This document shows, piece after piece, positions 1 through 8,107 of a DNA stretch of 64,000 nucleotides. Made by a program: the position numbers and the translations under genes. Positions within the stretch are counted from its first letter, which is position 1. Each line of letters opens with the position of its first letter. Below the pieces are notes generated by a model, which saw only the letters and a program-made list of their open reading frames with translations, did no database searches and was not told the DNA's origin. This stretch comes from Mycobacterium sp. 1274761.0 (GTDB lineage Bacteria > Actinomycetota > Actinomycetes > Mycobacteriales > Mycobacteriaceae), in NCBI RefSeq assembly GCF_001668615.1, contig NZ_LZMC01000056.1, positions 62,001 to 126,000 of the forward strand. Reading direction: 5' to 3'.

Positions 1-173
1 AGGTGGCGGGTACCAGCGGCGACACCCTCGAGTTGTTAGGCAAGGTCGGCTGCGGTGGCACCGACTCGTTAGTGCGATACGACCCGTCGGCGAACACCTC
101 CACGGTTCTGCTCGGACCGCCCGTCAACGGCGGCGGCGTCACCGGCGCCATCCCCTACCCGGGAGGGGCGTGA
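1..173 (+). CDS. 3' end of an unidentified secreted or repeat-type protein (partial)
   Basis: An open frame enters from the left edge and ends at the TGA at 171-173, giving about 56 C-terminal residues. The tail is rich in Gly, Thr and Val and contains SLVRYDPSANTSTVLLGPP, which reads like the last blades of a beta-propeller or TolB-like protein. The stop overlaps the start region of the next gene, and the GGGAGG ribosome-binding site of that gene lies inside this one, so the two are probably co-transcribed. The family cannot be named from this fragment. Confidence 0.6.
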   Translation, partial: VAGTSGDTLELLGKVGCGGTDSLVRYDPSANTSTVLLGPPVNGGGVTGAIPYPGGA

Positions 174-175
174 CG

Positions 176-1225
176 ATGAAGCTTCCGAGCCTGACAATGC
201 TCACCGCGGCTATGGCGACCACTGTCGTGCTGCCGGTGGCGGCGCACGCCGACATACCGCAGCCTTGCTCGAACGGCCAGGTCCAAGTGAGCAACGGCGG
301 TCAGCAGGCCGCTTCCGGTCACCGCGAAGTGGTGCTGTTCTTCAGCCTGGCACCGGGAGCGGCGGACTGTACTGTCACCGGCTATCCCGGTGTCGACACC
401 GGCGCGGGCGGTCCCCTCATCCACGCCGACCGCAGGGCAACCGGGTTCATGGGGGGCTTGCGGGACACCGAAACGCCGCCGACGGTCACGATCACGGCGA
501 CGAGCCCAGGACGCGCCGTGGTCGAGGGCGCCGCCGCGGACAGAAACGACCCGAACCGGTCGTGCCCGACCTACACCGAGCTTTCGGTGACCGCGCCGGA
601 TACTACTGACTCCATGACGGTGCCCGTCGATATCGACAGCTGCACACTGCAGGTCCATCCAGTCGAATCGCTGGATGCCGGCTATCACGAGCACACCGAA
701 ACAGCCAGCTACACGATCGATATCGGCTATCCGCTCGACTATCCCGACCGTAAGGGGGTGTCCGACTTCGTCAGCGCCGATCGCGCCGAGTTCGTCGAAT
801 GGGTGGCCGAGTCAGGGTCGGGCCGTCACTACACCTATGACGTCGATGCAAAAACTTACCGCTCCGCATCACCGGCTACGACCACCGTTGTGCTGTCCAT
901 CGACGATGACACCGGAGCGGCCCACGCGGCCCACCCCGCCACGTCCTTTGAATCCTTCACGTTCGACCTAACGAAACATGCGCCCGTCACCTTCGACACG
1001 GTGTTCACCTCGACCACGGGGGTGATCGACGTGTTGACGCCGCTGGTGCGCGACAGCTACGGCGCGCCGATGCTCGACCTGCACCCGTCGGACTGCCAGA
1101 ACTTCGCGCTCACTGACGACGCGGTGATCTTCTTCTTCGGCGAGGGCCAGTTGATTTCTGCCGACAACACCGGGCCGCGGCAGGTCCCGGTGCGCCGCAG
1201 CGAACTGGCACCGCTGATGGCGTGA
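176..1225 (+). CDS. secreted DUF4232 plus RsiV/DUF3298-like protein
   Basis: The 349-residue product has a cleavable signal peptide (MKLPSLTMLTAAM then a hydrophobic stretch ending VAAHADI). Residues of about 30-160 resemble DUF4232, a beta-sandwich common in mycobacterial exported proteins. Residues of about 170-345 resemble the DUF3298/RsiV domain, including a conserved-looking tail near FALTDDAVIFFF and PVRRSELAPL. ATG 176 is preferred because GGGAGG lies about nine bases upstream; a GTG at 170 is also in frame. The protein probably acts outside the cytoplasmic membrane. No catalytic residues are evident. The kinase and amidase downstream suggest an envelope-related neighbourhood. Function is unknown. 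Confidence 0.75.
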   Translation: MKLPSLTMLTAAMATTVVLPVAAHADIPQPCSNGQVQVSNGGQQAASGHREVVLFFSLAPGAADCTVTGYPGVDTGAGGPLIHADRRATGFMGGLRDTETPPTVTITATSPGRAVVEGAAADRNDPNRSCPTYTELSVTAPDTTDSMTVPVDIDSCTLQVHPVESLDAGYHEHTETASYTIDIGYPLDYPDRKGVSDFVSADRAEFVEWVAESGSGRHYTYDVDAKTYRSASPATTTVVLSIDDDTGAAHAAHPATSFESFTFDLTKHAPVTFDTVFTSTTGVIDVLTPLVRDSYGAPMLDLHPSDCQNFALTDDAVIFFFGEGQLISADNTGPRQVPVRRSELAPLMA

Positions 1226-1243
1226 TGACGAGATACTGCCTGG

Positions 1244-2560
1244 GTGAATTCGCGCGTCGGGACGACGTTCGGCAAGTACTCCATCTCGAGGCTGCTCGGC
1301 AAGGGCGGGATGGGCGAAGTCTACGAGGCCTACGACCATGACAAGGAGCGCACCGTCGCGTTGAAGATCCTTGCCGACGAGTACTCGCACAACACCGCCT
1401 TCCGTGAACGGTTCCAACGCGAGTCGCGCGCGGCGGCGATACTGCAGGAACCACACATCATTCCGATCCACGACTGGGGCGAGATCGACGGCCACTTGTA
1501 CATCGACATGCGGCTGGTGCAAGGACAGACACTCGACGAGCTTCTGGCGACCGGCCCGCTGACACCGTCGCGGGCGGTGAACATCATCGGACAGGTGGGC
1601 GCAGCGCTCGATGCGGCTCACGCCGAAGGCCTCATCCACCGTGATGTGAAGCCGCAGAACATCATCGTCACAGCCGCCGACTTCGCCTACCTGGTGGACT
1701 TCGGCATCGCGGCGACCGCCGGTGACAGCAGGCTCACCACCGCGGGAACAAAGATCGGCACGCTGAATTACATGGCGCCGGAACGGTTTACCGATCAAAC
1801 GGCCACACATGCCGTCGACGTGTACTCGCTGGCGTGTGTGCTGTACGAAGCGCTGACGGGTGAGGCGCCCTACGCCGGCGACAGCCTTGAACATCTGCTG
1901 GCTGCCCACATCACCCTGCCGCCGCCGCGGCCCAGCGAAGCCAATCCGCGCGTGCCATCGGCGTTCGATGACGTCATCGACCGCGGCATGGCCAAGGATC
2001 CCGACGACAGGTATGGAACGGCCGGCGGCCTCGGCCGTGCGGCCCAGCGCGCACTCTCCGGCGCTCAGGCGACCGCCGTCACGCCAGTGGCGAACACCGC
2101 AACCGAACCGGTTGCGCGGCAGCGTAAGTGGATGGCGCCTACCGTGCTTGCGATCCTGGTGCTCGGTGTCATCGGAGTGGCCATAATGTTCTGGCAGCAA
2201 CGGAATTCGGTCCACGGCGGGGCTCCGGTGGTGACCGGACCAGACCAGAGCAAGCTGCACCAGTCCTGCGATCAGGGGTTCGCCCTGCCCACCCGCGACG
2301 GGTTCGGCACCCACGCCGGACGGGGCACCCCCGAAACGTCGTGCTTCTTCACCGACAGCGTGCTGCGCGCGTACTGGACCCGGTACGGCGACGTGAGCCC
2401 GCTGCCGCGATCGGTATCGGCTCCTGGCGCCGTGGACTGCGCCACCGTGCCCGGCGCGCAGTGCGACGGCTCCAATTTCCTGATGACGTGTCAGCAGTAC
2501 ACCGGCGACAACTGGATCACCTGCACCGGCGGCCAGAGCGCCCGGGTTTACTTGTGGTGA
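1244..2560 (+). CDS. transmembrane serine/threonine protein kinase (PknB-like, Hanks type)
   Basis: The 438-residue product begins with a complete kinase domain (about 10-265): glycine loop LGKGGMGEVYEAYD, lysine in TVALKIL, catalytic HRDVKPQN, DFGIA metal loop and APERF. A single membrane segment (about 298-318) follows, then a C-terminal domain of about 115 residues outside the membrane with six cysteines (for example SCFF, DCATV, QCDG, TCQQ, TCTGG), enough for three disulfides and consistent with a sensor. The start is GTG 1244. Its stop overlaps the start of the amidase gene (TGATG), so a peptidoglycan hydrolase is made with the kinase. It is not obviously PknA or PknB, since no PASTA repeats are present. 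The ligand is unknown. Confidence 0.9.
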   Translation: MNSRVGTTFGKYSISRLLGKGGMGEVYEAYDHDKERTVALKILADEYSHNTAFRERFQRESRAAAILQEPHIIPIHDWGEIDGHLYIDMRLVQGQTLDELLATGPLTPSRAVNIIGQVGAALDAAHAEGLIHRDVKPQNIIVTAADFAYLVDFGIAATAGDSRLTTAGTKIGTLNYMAPERFTDQTATHAVDVYSLACVLYEALTGEAPYAGDSLEHLLAAHITLPPPRPSEANPRVPSAFDDVIDRGMAKDPDDRYGTAGGLGRAAQRALSGAQATAVTPVANTATEPVARQRKWMAPTVLAILVLGVIGVAIMFWQQRNSVHGGAPVVTGPDQSKLHQSCDQGFALPTRDGFGTHAGRGTPETSCFFTDSVLRAYWTRYGDVSPLPRSVSAPGAVDCATVPGAQCDGSNFLMTCQQYTGDNWITCTGGQSARVYLW

Positions 2561-3294
2561 TGCGAAGAAGCCGAGCCCTCGCGGCCGCGCTCGTGGTGCT
2601 GGCGTCGACCCTGCCGATCAGCGGGCCGACCGCACGGGCCACGCCGATCGAAGGAAAGTCCGTTTTCTTGGACCCTGGTCACAACGGCGCGAACGACACG
2701 TCGATCAACAGCCAGGTGCCCAACGGGCGCGGCGGCACCAAGGAATGCCAAACGACGGGGTCGTCGACAGCCGACGGTTACCCCGAGCACAGCTTCAACT
2801 GGGATGTGGCCGGCCGCGTGCGCACCGCCCTCGAGCAGATGGGGGTGCGCGTGCAGATGTCGCGGCCCGACGACAGCTCGGTCGGACCGTGCGTCGACCA
2901 GCGCGCGGCGGCGGCCAACGCCATGCATCCCGATGCCGATGTCAGCATTCACGCCGACGGCGGTCCCGCCTCCGGGCACGGCTTCCATGTGAACTATTCG
3001 GCGCCGCCGCTGAACGACGTCCAGAGTGGACCCGCCGTCGCGCTGGCCACCACCATGCGCGACGCCCTGGCGGCCGCCGGTCTGCAACCGTCGACATACA
3101 TCGGGTCGAACGGCTTGTACGGCCGCGCTGACCTCGCCGGGCTCAACCTGGCCGAGTACCCGGCTGTCCTGGTCGAGACGGGCAACATGCGCAACGCCGA
3201 CGAGGCGTCACAGATGGAGACAGCCGAGGGGCGCCAGCACTACGCAGACGCGATCGCCGCAGGCATCGCCGCTTTCCTGACCCAGCGTTACTGA
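2560..3294 (+). CDS. secreted zinc N-acetylmuramoyl-L-alanine amidase (Amidase_3, Ami1/Rv3717-like)
   Basis: The 244-residue product has a signal peptide (MRRSRALAAALVVLAS to about residue 30) and then an Amidase_3 fold. It should cleave the bond between N-acetylmuramic acid and L-alanine in peptidoglycan. Zinc ligands are visible as His in LDPGHNG, Glu in YPEHSF and His in SIHADGG; the catalytic Glu is in VLVETGNMRN. The length matches the minimal mycobacterial enzyme (Rv3717, about 241 residues), which lacks cell-wall-binding domains. ATG 2560 overlaps the kinase stop by one base, so translation is probably coupled. A nested inverted repeat lies just downstream (3311-3405). Confidence 0.9.
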   Translation: MRRSRALAAALVVLASTLPISGPTARATPIEGKSVFLDPGHNGANDTSINSQVPNGRGGTKECQTTGSSTADGYPEHSFNWDVAGRVRTALEQMGVRVQMSRPDDSSVGPCVDQRAAAANAMHPDADVSIHADGGPASGHGFHVNYSAPPLNDVQSGPAVALATTMRDALAAAGLQPSTYIGSNGLYGRADLAGLNLAEYPAVLVETGNMRNADEASQMETAEGRQHYADAIAAGIAAFLTQRY

Positions 3295-3310
3295 GCCGGG
3301 CATAAAAGGG

Positions 3311-3405
3311 CGGGTTCGGGAGGACAATCGAGGTGCGTCACATTAGTCTCGCGCGGTCGGCTTTCACCTCTTGCCGACTCTTCGGATAGGTCACTCCCGA
3401 ACCCG
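3311..3405. repeat. nested inverted repeat between convergent genes
   Basis: A perfect 12-bp outer stem, CGGGTTCGGGAG at 3311-3322 and its complement at 3394-3405, encloses an inner 6-bp hairpin (GTCGGC 3356-3361 with GCCGAC 3373-3378). It fills the gap between the amidase and the oxidoreductase gene. It may be a bidirectional terminator, a repeat element or a structured RNA. No clear T-tract follows. Confidence 0.6.
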
Positions 3406-3462
3406 TCGTGCGATCGACTGTACGCCTGTGACGACTCTCACACCAGAGGCATTTTCGGGCCG

Positions 3463-4383
3463 TCAGGCGTCCTTCGCGCGCAGCAGAGCGCGGGTGCGTT
3501 CGCGCACGTCAGGGGATGTATCGAAGATCACCGCGGAGAACTCGTCGACGCCGAGACTCGCCAGTTCATCGAGGCGCTCGGACACCTCTTCCTCGTTGCC
3601 GATGATCGCGGCGTCTTCGGGGTTGGCGTAGCCCTCGCGGTCGAGCATTGCGCGGTAGGACGGCAGGGTCCCGTACATCGCGAACAGCTCTGTGGCTTGC
3701 GCTCGCGCCCTGTCGACGTCATCCGTGACGCTGATCGGCAGGCCGGCCACCACGCGTACTGCGCCCACGGGCCTTCCCGCTTCCTCGGCTGCCGCACGCA
3801 GCGTCGGGCAAATATGTTGGCCGAGCGTCTTCGGTCCGCACATCCACGTCAGCGTCCCCGCGGTCCGTCGGCCGCACAGCTTCAGCATCTGCGGGCCCAG
3901 CGCGGCGAGGTAAATCTCCGGCGCCGGCGCGCCGGGAATCTGGAGGGCCCCGCGGGCGGTCACGGTCTCACCGACCACGTCGACGGGCTCCCCGGCGAGC
4001 AGGGGCTGCAATGCGTCGAGGTATTCGCGCATGCGGCGCACCGGCTTGTCGTAGGGAATGCCCCACATGCCTTCGGTGACCGCCTGATGCGTCAGGCCCA
4101 GTCCAAGGACGAACCGAGCACCGGCGATTGTGTTGAGGGTGAGGGCCCGCTGCGCCATCTGCATCGGGTGTTGGTTCTGGATCGGCAGCACCGCAGAGCC
4201 GACTTCGATGCCGTCAACTTCGCGAAGCGCCACCGCGAGCACCGTCAACAGGTCGCCGTCGAACGGCATCTGTGCCATCCACACCCTGCGGAAACCTTCG
4301 TCGCGCGCCTTCTCGAGGGATTGCACCGTGGAATCGATCGGGGACGCGCCGACGGGGGTGGCGATATTGACGCTCATCTGCAT
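3463..4383 (-). CDS. LLM-class F420-dependent oxidoreductase
   Basis: The 306-residue protein has the luciferase-like TIM barrel layout: N-terminal MSVNIATPVG, FRRVWMAQMPF, the VGSAVLPIQNQHP strand, GARFVLGLGLTH and the EYLDALQPLL helix. Mycobacterial members usually use F420 and oxidise or reduce small substrates. The start is placed at ATG 4383, with ATG 4377 as an alternative; upstream codons do not look conserved. It lies downstream of fadA2 on the same strand but is separated from it by a strong hairpin, so it probably has its own promoter. The substrate is unknown. In H37Rv I recall fadE5 as the neighbour of fadA2 on this side, so this gene may mark a rearrangement. Confidence 0.8.
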   Translation of the reverse strand: MQMSVNIATPVGASPIDSTVQSLEKARDEGFRRVWMAQMPFDGDLLTVLAVALREVDGIEVGSAVLPIQNQHPMQMAQRALTLNTIAGARFVLGLGLTHQAVTEGMWGIPYDKPVRRMREYLDALQPLLAGEPVDVVGETVTARGALQIPGAPAPEIYLAALGPQMLKLCGRRTAGTLTWMCGPKTLGQHICPTLRAAAEEAGRPVGAVRVVAGLPISVTDDVDRARAQATELFAMYGTLPSYRAMLDREGYANPEDAAIIGNEEEVSERLDELASLGVDEFSAVIFDTSPDVRERTRALLRAKDA

Positions 4384-4431
4384 GACATTCACGATGCCAG
4401 CAAGAGAGCCTGCCACCCAGCCTGCCAGCTG

Positions 4432-4487
4432 CAAAAAAGTAGTCGCCCCGTGTTGCCGTCGGGTCGGGGGGTCAGACGACAACACGG
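4432..4487 (-). terminator. hairpin terminator downstream of fadA2
   Basis: The stem CCGTGTTGCCGTC (4448-4460) pairs with GACGACAACACGG (4475-4487), 13 pairs with one G-T-type mismatch and a 14-base loop. On the minus strand a run of six T (4433-4438) follows about nine bases after the stem. The hairpin lies about 60 bases past the fadA2 stop. This is one of few hairpin-plus-T-run terminators in the window. Confidence 0.7.
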
Positions 4488-4546
4488 AGCTATCCCGTGT
4501 ATCGAATGGTCTCCGCGGGCCGTTACAGCTGCGAAAGAAATTCTTG

Positions 4547-5845
4547 TCAGGCCTCGAGGATGGCCGCCACACCCTGCCCGCCGGCCGCGCAGATGGAGAT
4601 CAGGCCGCGCACCGGCTTGCCGGTCTCCTTCTTTTTCTCCGCGAGCTGCTTTGCCAGCTGCGCCACGATCCGGCCGCCGGTCGCAGCGAAAGGATGGCCC
4701 GCCGCCAGCGACGAGCCGTTGACGTTCAGCTTGGACCGGTCGATCGAGCCGAGCGCGGCGTCCAGGCCGAGGCGTTCCTTGCAGTACTCCTCGGACTCCC
4801 AGGCCTGCAGATGGCACAGCACCACCGACGCGAACGCCTCGTGGATCTCGTAGAAGTCGAAATCCTGCAGGCTCAGGCCGTTGCGGGCCAGCAGGCGCGG
4901 CACCGCATAGGTCGGCGCCATCAGCAGGCCGTCCTTGCCGTTGACGTAGTCGACGGCCGCGGTCTCGGAGTCGACGTAGTAGGCCAGCGGCTCGACGCCG
5001 TGGGCCGAGGCCCAGTCCTCGGTGGCCAGCAGCGACACCGACGCGCCGTCGGTCAGCGGCGTCGAGTTGCCCGCGGTCATCGTCGCGTCACCGGCCTTGG
5101 TGCCGAACACCGGCTTGAGCTTGGCCAGTTTCTCGGCCGACGAATCGGCCCTCAGGTTGTTGTCCCTGTACACGCCCAGGAACGGTGTGACGAGATCGTC
5201 GAAAAAGCCGCGGTCGTAGGCGGCGGCCATGTTGTTGTGGCTGGCCGCGGCCAGCTCGTCCTGGTCGGCGCGCTTGATGCCCATCTCCTTGGCGGTGATC
5301 GCGGCGTGCTCGCCCATCGACAGGCCCGTGCGGGGCTCGCTGTTGACCGGGATCTCCACACCGATGGCGGCGGGCAGCTTGCCGACCAGCTTGAGCCGCT
5401 CCACATTTGACTTCGACCGGCGCAGGCCGAGCAGCACGCGACGCAGGTCGTCACCGAAGGCGATCGGCGCATCGGAAGCGGTGTCAACGCCGCCGGCGGC
5501 GGCCACCTCGTAGCGCCCGGACGCGACACCGTCGGCGGCGGCGATGGTGGCCTGCAGCCCGGTGCCGCAGGCCTGCTGGATGTCGAACGCAGGCGTGTAG
5601 GACGACAGCGAACTGCCGAGGACGCATTCGCGCATCAGGTTGAAGTCGCGGCTGTGCTTGAGCACCGCGCCTCCGATCACGGCGCCCAGCCGCTCGCCCG
5701 CCAGATCGAAGCGGTCGATCAGTCCGCCGAGCGCAGCGGTGAACATGTCTTGGTTGGAAGCGTTGGAGTAGGCGCCGTCCGAGCGTGCAAAGGGAATCCT
5801 GTTTCCGCCGAGAATTGCGACCCGCCGGTGGGTATCACTAGCCAT
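4547..5845 (-). CDS. fadA2: acetyl-CoA acetyltransferase / 3-ketoacyl-CoA thiolase
   Basis: The 432-residue thiolase condenses or thiolytically cleaves acyl-CoA with acetyl-CoA. The acyl-accepting Cys93 is in QQACGTG, the active-site HEAFA motif (variant of NEAFA) is in YEIHEAFAS, AAGHPFAATGGR carries the conserved His, and the second catalytic Cys is near residue 419 in ICAAGGQG. Length and context (divergent from fabG4-htdX) match M. tuberculosis FadA2 (Rv0243). The 46-bp spacer to fabG4 contains a 16-bp palindrome, so the two genes probably share control. A TACTAT-like -10 lies just upstream of the ATG, suggesting a very short leader. Confidence 0.92.
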   Translation of the reverse strand: MASDTHRRVAILGGNRIPFARSDGAYSNASNQDMFTAALGGLIDRFDLAGERLGAVIGGAVLKHSRDFNLMRECVLGSSLSSYTPAFDIQQACGTGLQATIAAADGVASGRYEVAAAGGVDTASDAPIAFGDDLRRVLLGLRRSKSNVERLKLVGKLPAAIGVEIPVNSEPRTGLSMGEHAAITAKEMGIKRADQDELAAASHNNMAAAYDRGFFDDLVTPFLGVYRDNNLRADSSAEKLAKLKPVFGTKAGDATMTAGNSTPLTDGASVSLLATEDWASAHGVEPLAYYVDSETAAVDYVNGKDGLLMAPTYAVPRLLARNGLSLQDFDFYEIHEAFASVVLCHLQAWESEEYCKERLGLDAALGSIDRSKLNVNGSSLAAGHPFAATGGRIVAQLAKQLAEKKKETGKPVRGLISICAAGGQGVAAILEA

Positions 5846-5866
5846 GCACCCATAGTACCCACCCTT

Positions 5867-5882
5867 CTTACTCTGGAGTAAG
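5867..5882. promoter_or_regulatory. palindromic operator between fadA2 and fabG4
   Basis: CTTACTC-TG-GAGTAAG is a perfect palindrome with 7-bp arms, centred in the divergent spacer. On the minus strand it overlaps the probable -35 region of fadA2 (TTACTC, 18 bases before TACTAT); on the plus strand it overlaps a possible -10 of fabG4. A close copy (TTACTC-AA-GGGTAA) lies at the start of the TetR gene at 9819, making that regulator the best candidate ligand. Confidence 0.7.
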
Positions 5883-5891
5883 TTCGTCCCT

Positions 5892-7244
5892 ATGGCTACC
5901 GACCTGTACTCGCAGATCGTTCATTCCGCGCCGGGCAACTTCCTTGCCAAGCAGCTCGGCATCCCGCAACCCGAGACGCTGCGCCGCTACCGCGCCGGCG
6001 AACCGCCCCTGGCGGGCTCGCTGCTCATCGGCGGTGCGGGCCGCGTCGTCGAGCCGCTGCGCAGCGCCCTGGCTGAGGACTATGACGTGGTGTCCAACAA
6101 CCTGGGCGGCCGGTGGGCCGATTCCTTCGGCGGCCTGGTGTATGACGCCACCGGCATCACCGAACCGGCTGGCCTGAAGGGGCTCTACCAGTTCTTCACG
6201 CCGCTGCTGCGCAACCTCGGGCCGTCAGCCCGTATCGCCGTCGTCGGCACCACTCCGGAGGAGGCGGGCAGCCCGCACGAGCGGATCGCGCAGCGGGCCC
6301 TCGAGGGCTTCACCCGTTCGCTGGCCAAGGAGATGCGCCGCGGCGCGACGGTGGCTCTGGTGTACCTCTCCCCCGACGCCAAGCCTGCCGCGACCGGACT
6401 CGAGTCAACGATGCGGTTCATCCTGTCCGGCAAGTCGGCCTACGTCGACGGCCAGGTGTTCCGCGTCGGCGCAGCGGATTCGGCGCCGCCCGCCGATTGG
6501 GACAAGCCGCTCGACGGCAAGGTCGCCGTCGTGACCGGGGCCGCACGCGGCATCGGCGCCACCATCGCCGAGGTGTTCGCGCGCGACGGCGCCAAGGTCG
6601 TCTGCGTCGACGTCGAGGCCGCCCACGACGCGCTCGGGGAGACCGCAAGCAAGGTCGGCGGCACCGCGCTGACGCTCGACGTGACCGCACCCGACGCCGT
6701 CGACGGCATCACCGAGCATGTCCGCGAAAACCATGACGGCCGCGTCGACGTCCTGGTCAACAACGCCGGCATCACCCGCGACAAGCTGCTGGCCAACATG
6801 GATGAGTCGCGATGGGATTCGGTGATCGCGGTGAATCTGCTTGCGCCCCTTCAACTCACCGAGGGGCTCGCCGACAACGGCACGCTGGCCGAGAACGGCC
6901 GCGTCATCGGGCTGTCGTCGATGGCGGGTATCGCGGGCAACCGGGGCCAGACCAACTACGCGGCCACGAAGGCCGGCATGATCGGGTTGACGGATGCGCT
7001 TGCCCCGAAGCTGGCCGAAAAGGGCATCACGATCAACGCCGTCGCGCCGGGCTTCATCGAGACCAAGATGACCGAGGCCATCCCGATGGCCACCCGCGAG
7101 GTGGGGCGTCGACTCAACTCGCTGTACCAGGGCGGCAAGCCCGTCGACGTCGCCGAGACCATCGCCTACTTCGCCAGCCCGGCGTCGAACGCTGTCACCG
7201 GCAACACGATTCGGGTCTGCGGCCAGGCCTGGCTCGGCGCGTAG
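5892..7244 (+). CDS. fabG4: high-molecular-weight 3-oxoacyl-[acyl-carrier-protein]/CoA reductase
   Basis: The 450-residue protein has two parts. Residues of about 1-200 form a Rossmann/flavodoxin-like N-terminal domain without a normal cofactor motif. Residues of about 208-450 are a classical short-chain dehydrogenase: TGAARGIG (215-222), NNAG (290-293), Ser in LSSMAG, and Tyr356 and Lys360 in YAATK. This architecture and length match mycobacterial FabG4 (Rv0242c, 454 residues), which reduces 3-oxoacyl-CoA with NADH. It is followed after eight bases by htdX and then a methyltransferase, forming an operon. The divergent partner fadA2 supplies thiolase activity. Confidence 0.93.
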   Translation: MATDLYSQIVHSAPGNFLAKQLGIPQPETLRRYRAGEPPLAGSLLIGGAGRVVEPLRSALAEDYDVVSNNLGGRWADSFGGLVYDATGITEPAGLKGLYQFFTPLLRNLGPSARIAVVGTTPEEAGSPHERIAQRALEGFTRSLAKEMRRGATVALVYLSPDAKPAATGLESTMRFILSGKSAYVDGQVFRVGAADSAPPADWDKPLDGKVAVVTGAARGIGATIAEVFARDGAKVVCVDVEAAHDALGETASKVGGTALTLDVTAPDAVDGITEHVRENHDGRVDVLVNNAGITRDKLLANMDESRWDSVIAVNLLAPLQLTEGLADNGTLAENGRVIGLSSMAGIAGNRGQTNYAATKAGMIGLTDALAPKLAEKGITINAVAPGFIETKMTEAIPMATREVGRRLNSLYQGGKPVDVAETIAYFASPASNAVTGNTIRVCGQAWLGA

Positions 7245-7252
7245 GGGGCAGA

Positions 7253-8098
7253 GTGTCACAGCCGTCTGGTCTCACGAACCTGCTGCGGGCCGCCGCGGGG
7301 GCGCTGCCGTTCATCCCGCGCGGCGACTCGCTTCCCGACCGCACGCTGACCGTCGACGAACTCGCGATCGACCCGGCCAACGTCGCCGCGTACGCCCATG
7401 TCACCGGGCTGCGCTTCGGTGACGCCGTGCCGCTGACGTATCCGTTCGCGCTGACGTTCCCCACGGTGATGGCGTTGGTCACCGGATTCGATTTCCCGTT
7501 TGCTGCAATGGGATCGGTGCATATCGAGAACCACATCACCCAGCACCGACCGATCGCGGTCACCGACACCGTCGGCGTCAAGGTGCACGCAGAGAACCTG
7601 CGGGAGCACCGCAAGGGCCTGCTGGTCGACATCGTGACCGACATCAAGGTCGGCAACGAGGCGGCGTGGCATCAGGTGACGACGTTCCTGCATCAGCAGC
7701 GGACCAGCCTGTCCGATGAGCCGAAGCCGCCACCGGAGAAGGCTCCCAAGCTGGGACCGCCGAACGCTGTGCTGCGTATCTCGCCCGGACAAATCCGTCA
7801 CTACGCCTCCGTCGGCGGGGATCACAACCCGATCCACACCAACCCGATCGTGGCCAAGCTGTTCGGTTTCCCGACCGTGATCGCCCACGGAATGTTCACC
7901 GCTGCGGCGGTTTTGGCAAACATCGAAGGGCAGCTGCCGGATGCGGTGCGCTACTCGGTGCGGTTCGCCAAGCCGGTGGTGCTGCCCGCGAGTGCGGGGC
8001 TGTACGTCGACCGTGTCTCCGACGGCTGGGAACTCAACCTGCGCGACCTCAAGAAGGGTGAACCCCACCTGAAGGGCACCGTCAGCATCCTGACCTAG
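7253..8098 (+). CDS. htdX: double-hotdog (R)-3-hydroxyacyl-thioester dehydratase
   Basis: The 281-residue MaoC-type hydratase dehydrates 3-hydroxyacyl thioesters or hydrates enoyl-CoA. The N-terminal half is a non-catalytic hotdog fold; the C-terminal half carries the hydratase-2 motif GDHNPIHTNP followed by IAHGMFT. The length agrees with HtdX (Rv0241c, 280 residues). GTG 7253 (VSQPSGLTNLL) is chosen because it sits just after the fabG4 stop behind a G-rich ribosome-binding site; longer versions would run far into fabG4 in another frame. Its product would follow FabG4 in the reductive or beta-oxidative cycle. Confidence 0.9.
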   Translation: MSQPSGLTNLLRAAAGALPFIPRGDSLPDRTLTVDELAIDPANVAAYAHVTGLRFGDAVPLTYPFALTFPTVMALVTGFDFPFAAMGSVHIENHITQHRPIAVTDTVGVKVHAENLREHRKGLLVDIVTDIKVGNEAAWHQVTTFLHQQRTSLSDEPKPPPEKAPKLGPPNAVLRISPGQIRHYASVGGDHNPIHTNPIVAKLFGFPTVIAHGMFTAAAVLANIEGQLPDAVRYSVRFAKPVVLPASAGLYVDRVSDGWELNLRDLKKGEPHLKGTVSILT

Positions 8099-8107
8099 AG
8101 TCAAGCG

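Noticed and set aside
968..2314. 448-residue minus-strand frame opposite the kinase
   Set aside because: Shadow of the kinase gene; no recognisable domain.
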